Source of the DNA: Acidobacteria bacterium CG_4_9_14_3_um_filter_49_7 | GTDB lineage: Bacteria > Acidobacteriota > Holophagae > Thermotomaculales > Thermotomaculaceae | Reading direction: 5' to 3' | Length of the DNA stretch: 5,423 nucleotides | NCBI GenBank assembly: GCA_002789615.1 | Contig: PFTO01000080.1 | Coordinates: 1,954 to 7,376, forward strand | Shown: positions 5,152-5,423 of the stretch, piece by piece | Numbering within the stretch: position 1 is the first letter of the stretch | Layout: the number at the start of each line of letters is the position of its first letter | Translations under genes and position numbers: made by a program | Notes under the pieces: generated by a model | What the model saw: the letters and a program-made list of their open reading frames with translations, nothing else | Told to the model about the DNA's origin: nothing | Database searches by the model: none

Positions 5152-5423
5152 ATCTCAAATTGGCCTTCTTCTACACACTACAATTACACAAACACATCTT
5201 TTTTTCAAGTTGTTATCAGATCTGTGGGCAGGAGAAAGCGCAGGAGATAAAACATAGGATTACAGATAATCATTCAATTGTGGCCTAGAACACGAACAAA
5301 GACGATTCTGCCATTACCCCATTTTTTTGAATAGCGTCATATAACGCATTGACATGAGAGCAAGATAGAGTGGATTTGGAATAGAGAAACCGCCTCTGTT
5401 TTGTTATAATGAAATCGGGCTAA
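5152..5423. other. Intergenic region upstream of the sigma gene, no gene seen
   Basis: About 270 bases to the window edge carry no credible gene on either strand. The region is AT-rich with short T and A runs (for example 5322-5328) and small inverted repeats such as GCGT-CATATA-ACGC at 5334-5347. The promoter of the sigma gene should lie here. I found only weak candidates, such as a TTGAAA at about 5207-5202 without a good -10 at the right distance, and no copy of the ECF-type motif seen near 4063-4090. Confidence 0.5.
5402..5410 (+). promoter_or_regulatory. Candidate extended -10 promoter facing right, out of the window
   Basis: TGTTATAAT is a perfect TATAAT preceded by the TG of an extended -10 element. 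No good -35 box sits 16-18 bases upstream, which extended -10 promoters can tolerate. It would start transcription at about 5417 for a gene beyond the right edge, divergent from the sigma gene. Confidence 0.35.

Noticed and set aside
4777..5250. Plus-strand open frame of 157 codons
   Set aside because: It is antisense to the ECF sigma gene, which is strongly supported by sigma-2 and sigma-4 motifs.
5273..5281. TCAATTGTG shared between the sigma upstream region and the palindrome at 4027-4050
   Set aside because: Nine shared bases without the rest of the palindrome are within chance for this length. A common regulator site is not supported.

Overview
The window carries only minus-strand genes, apart from a possible plus-strand promoter at the right edge. 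It looks like chromosomal accessory DNA of a Gram-negative bacterium. Evidence for this is a LolA-like outer-membrane lipoprotein-sorting homologue beside an FtsX/MacB-type permease, an exported DUF302 protein with a Sec signal peptide, and an ECF sigma factor of the kind annotated TIGR02943 in proteobacteria. Base composition is moderate. A proteobacterium or Desulfobacterota-like lineage is a guess; no marker gene fixes the taxon.

Right block (4174-5151): an ECF sigma factor is followed after 3 bases by a small zinc-binding (ZAS/zf-HC2) anti-sigma factor. Its C-x25-H-x3-C-x2-C spacing equals, from memory, that of the redox-sensing RsrA. Upstream lies a roughly 270-base gene-free stretch to the window edge, with a good extended -10 box facing right.

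Middle block (2732-3966): an exported DUF302 protein is followed by an unrecognised polytopic membrane protein, 80 bases apart with a hairpin between them. The roughly 210 bases upstream of the DUF302 gene are rich in signals: an ECF-type promoter candidate (TGTAAG, 16 bases, CGTCTA), a 24-bp imperfect palindrome and a housekeeping-type promoter candidate. This suggests that the sigma factor next door drives the DUF302 and membrane-protein pair. That is inference, and this module is the best candidate here for an undescribed system.

Left block (1-2444): a TetR-type regulator, a LolA-like periplasmic protein and an ABC-transporter permease form a tightly coupled operon. The first junction is an ATGA overlap. 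The permease start lies inside the LolA-like reading frame. A promoter with an 11-bp-arm inverted repeat just downstream of its -10 box precedes tetR, as expected for autoregulation. The regulator has an in-frame TAA at codon 25, before the helix-turn-helix. The LolA-like frame overruns into the permease gene by about 70 codons. Together these suggest early decay of the export cassette, or base errors in the assembly. The ABC ATPase and the rest of the permease would lie beyond the left edge.

No RNA genes, CRISPR arrays, insertion sequences or tRNAs were seen.
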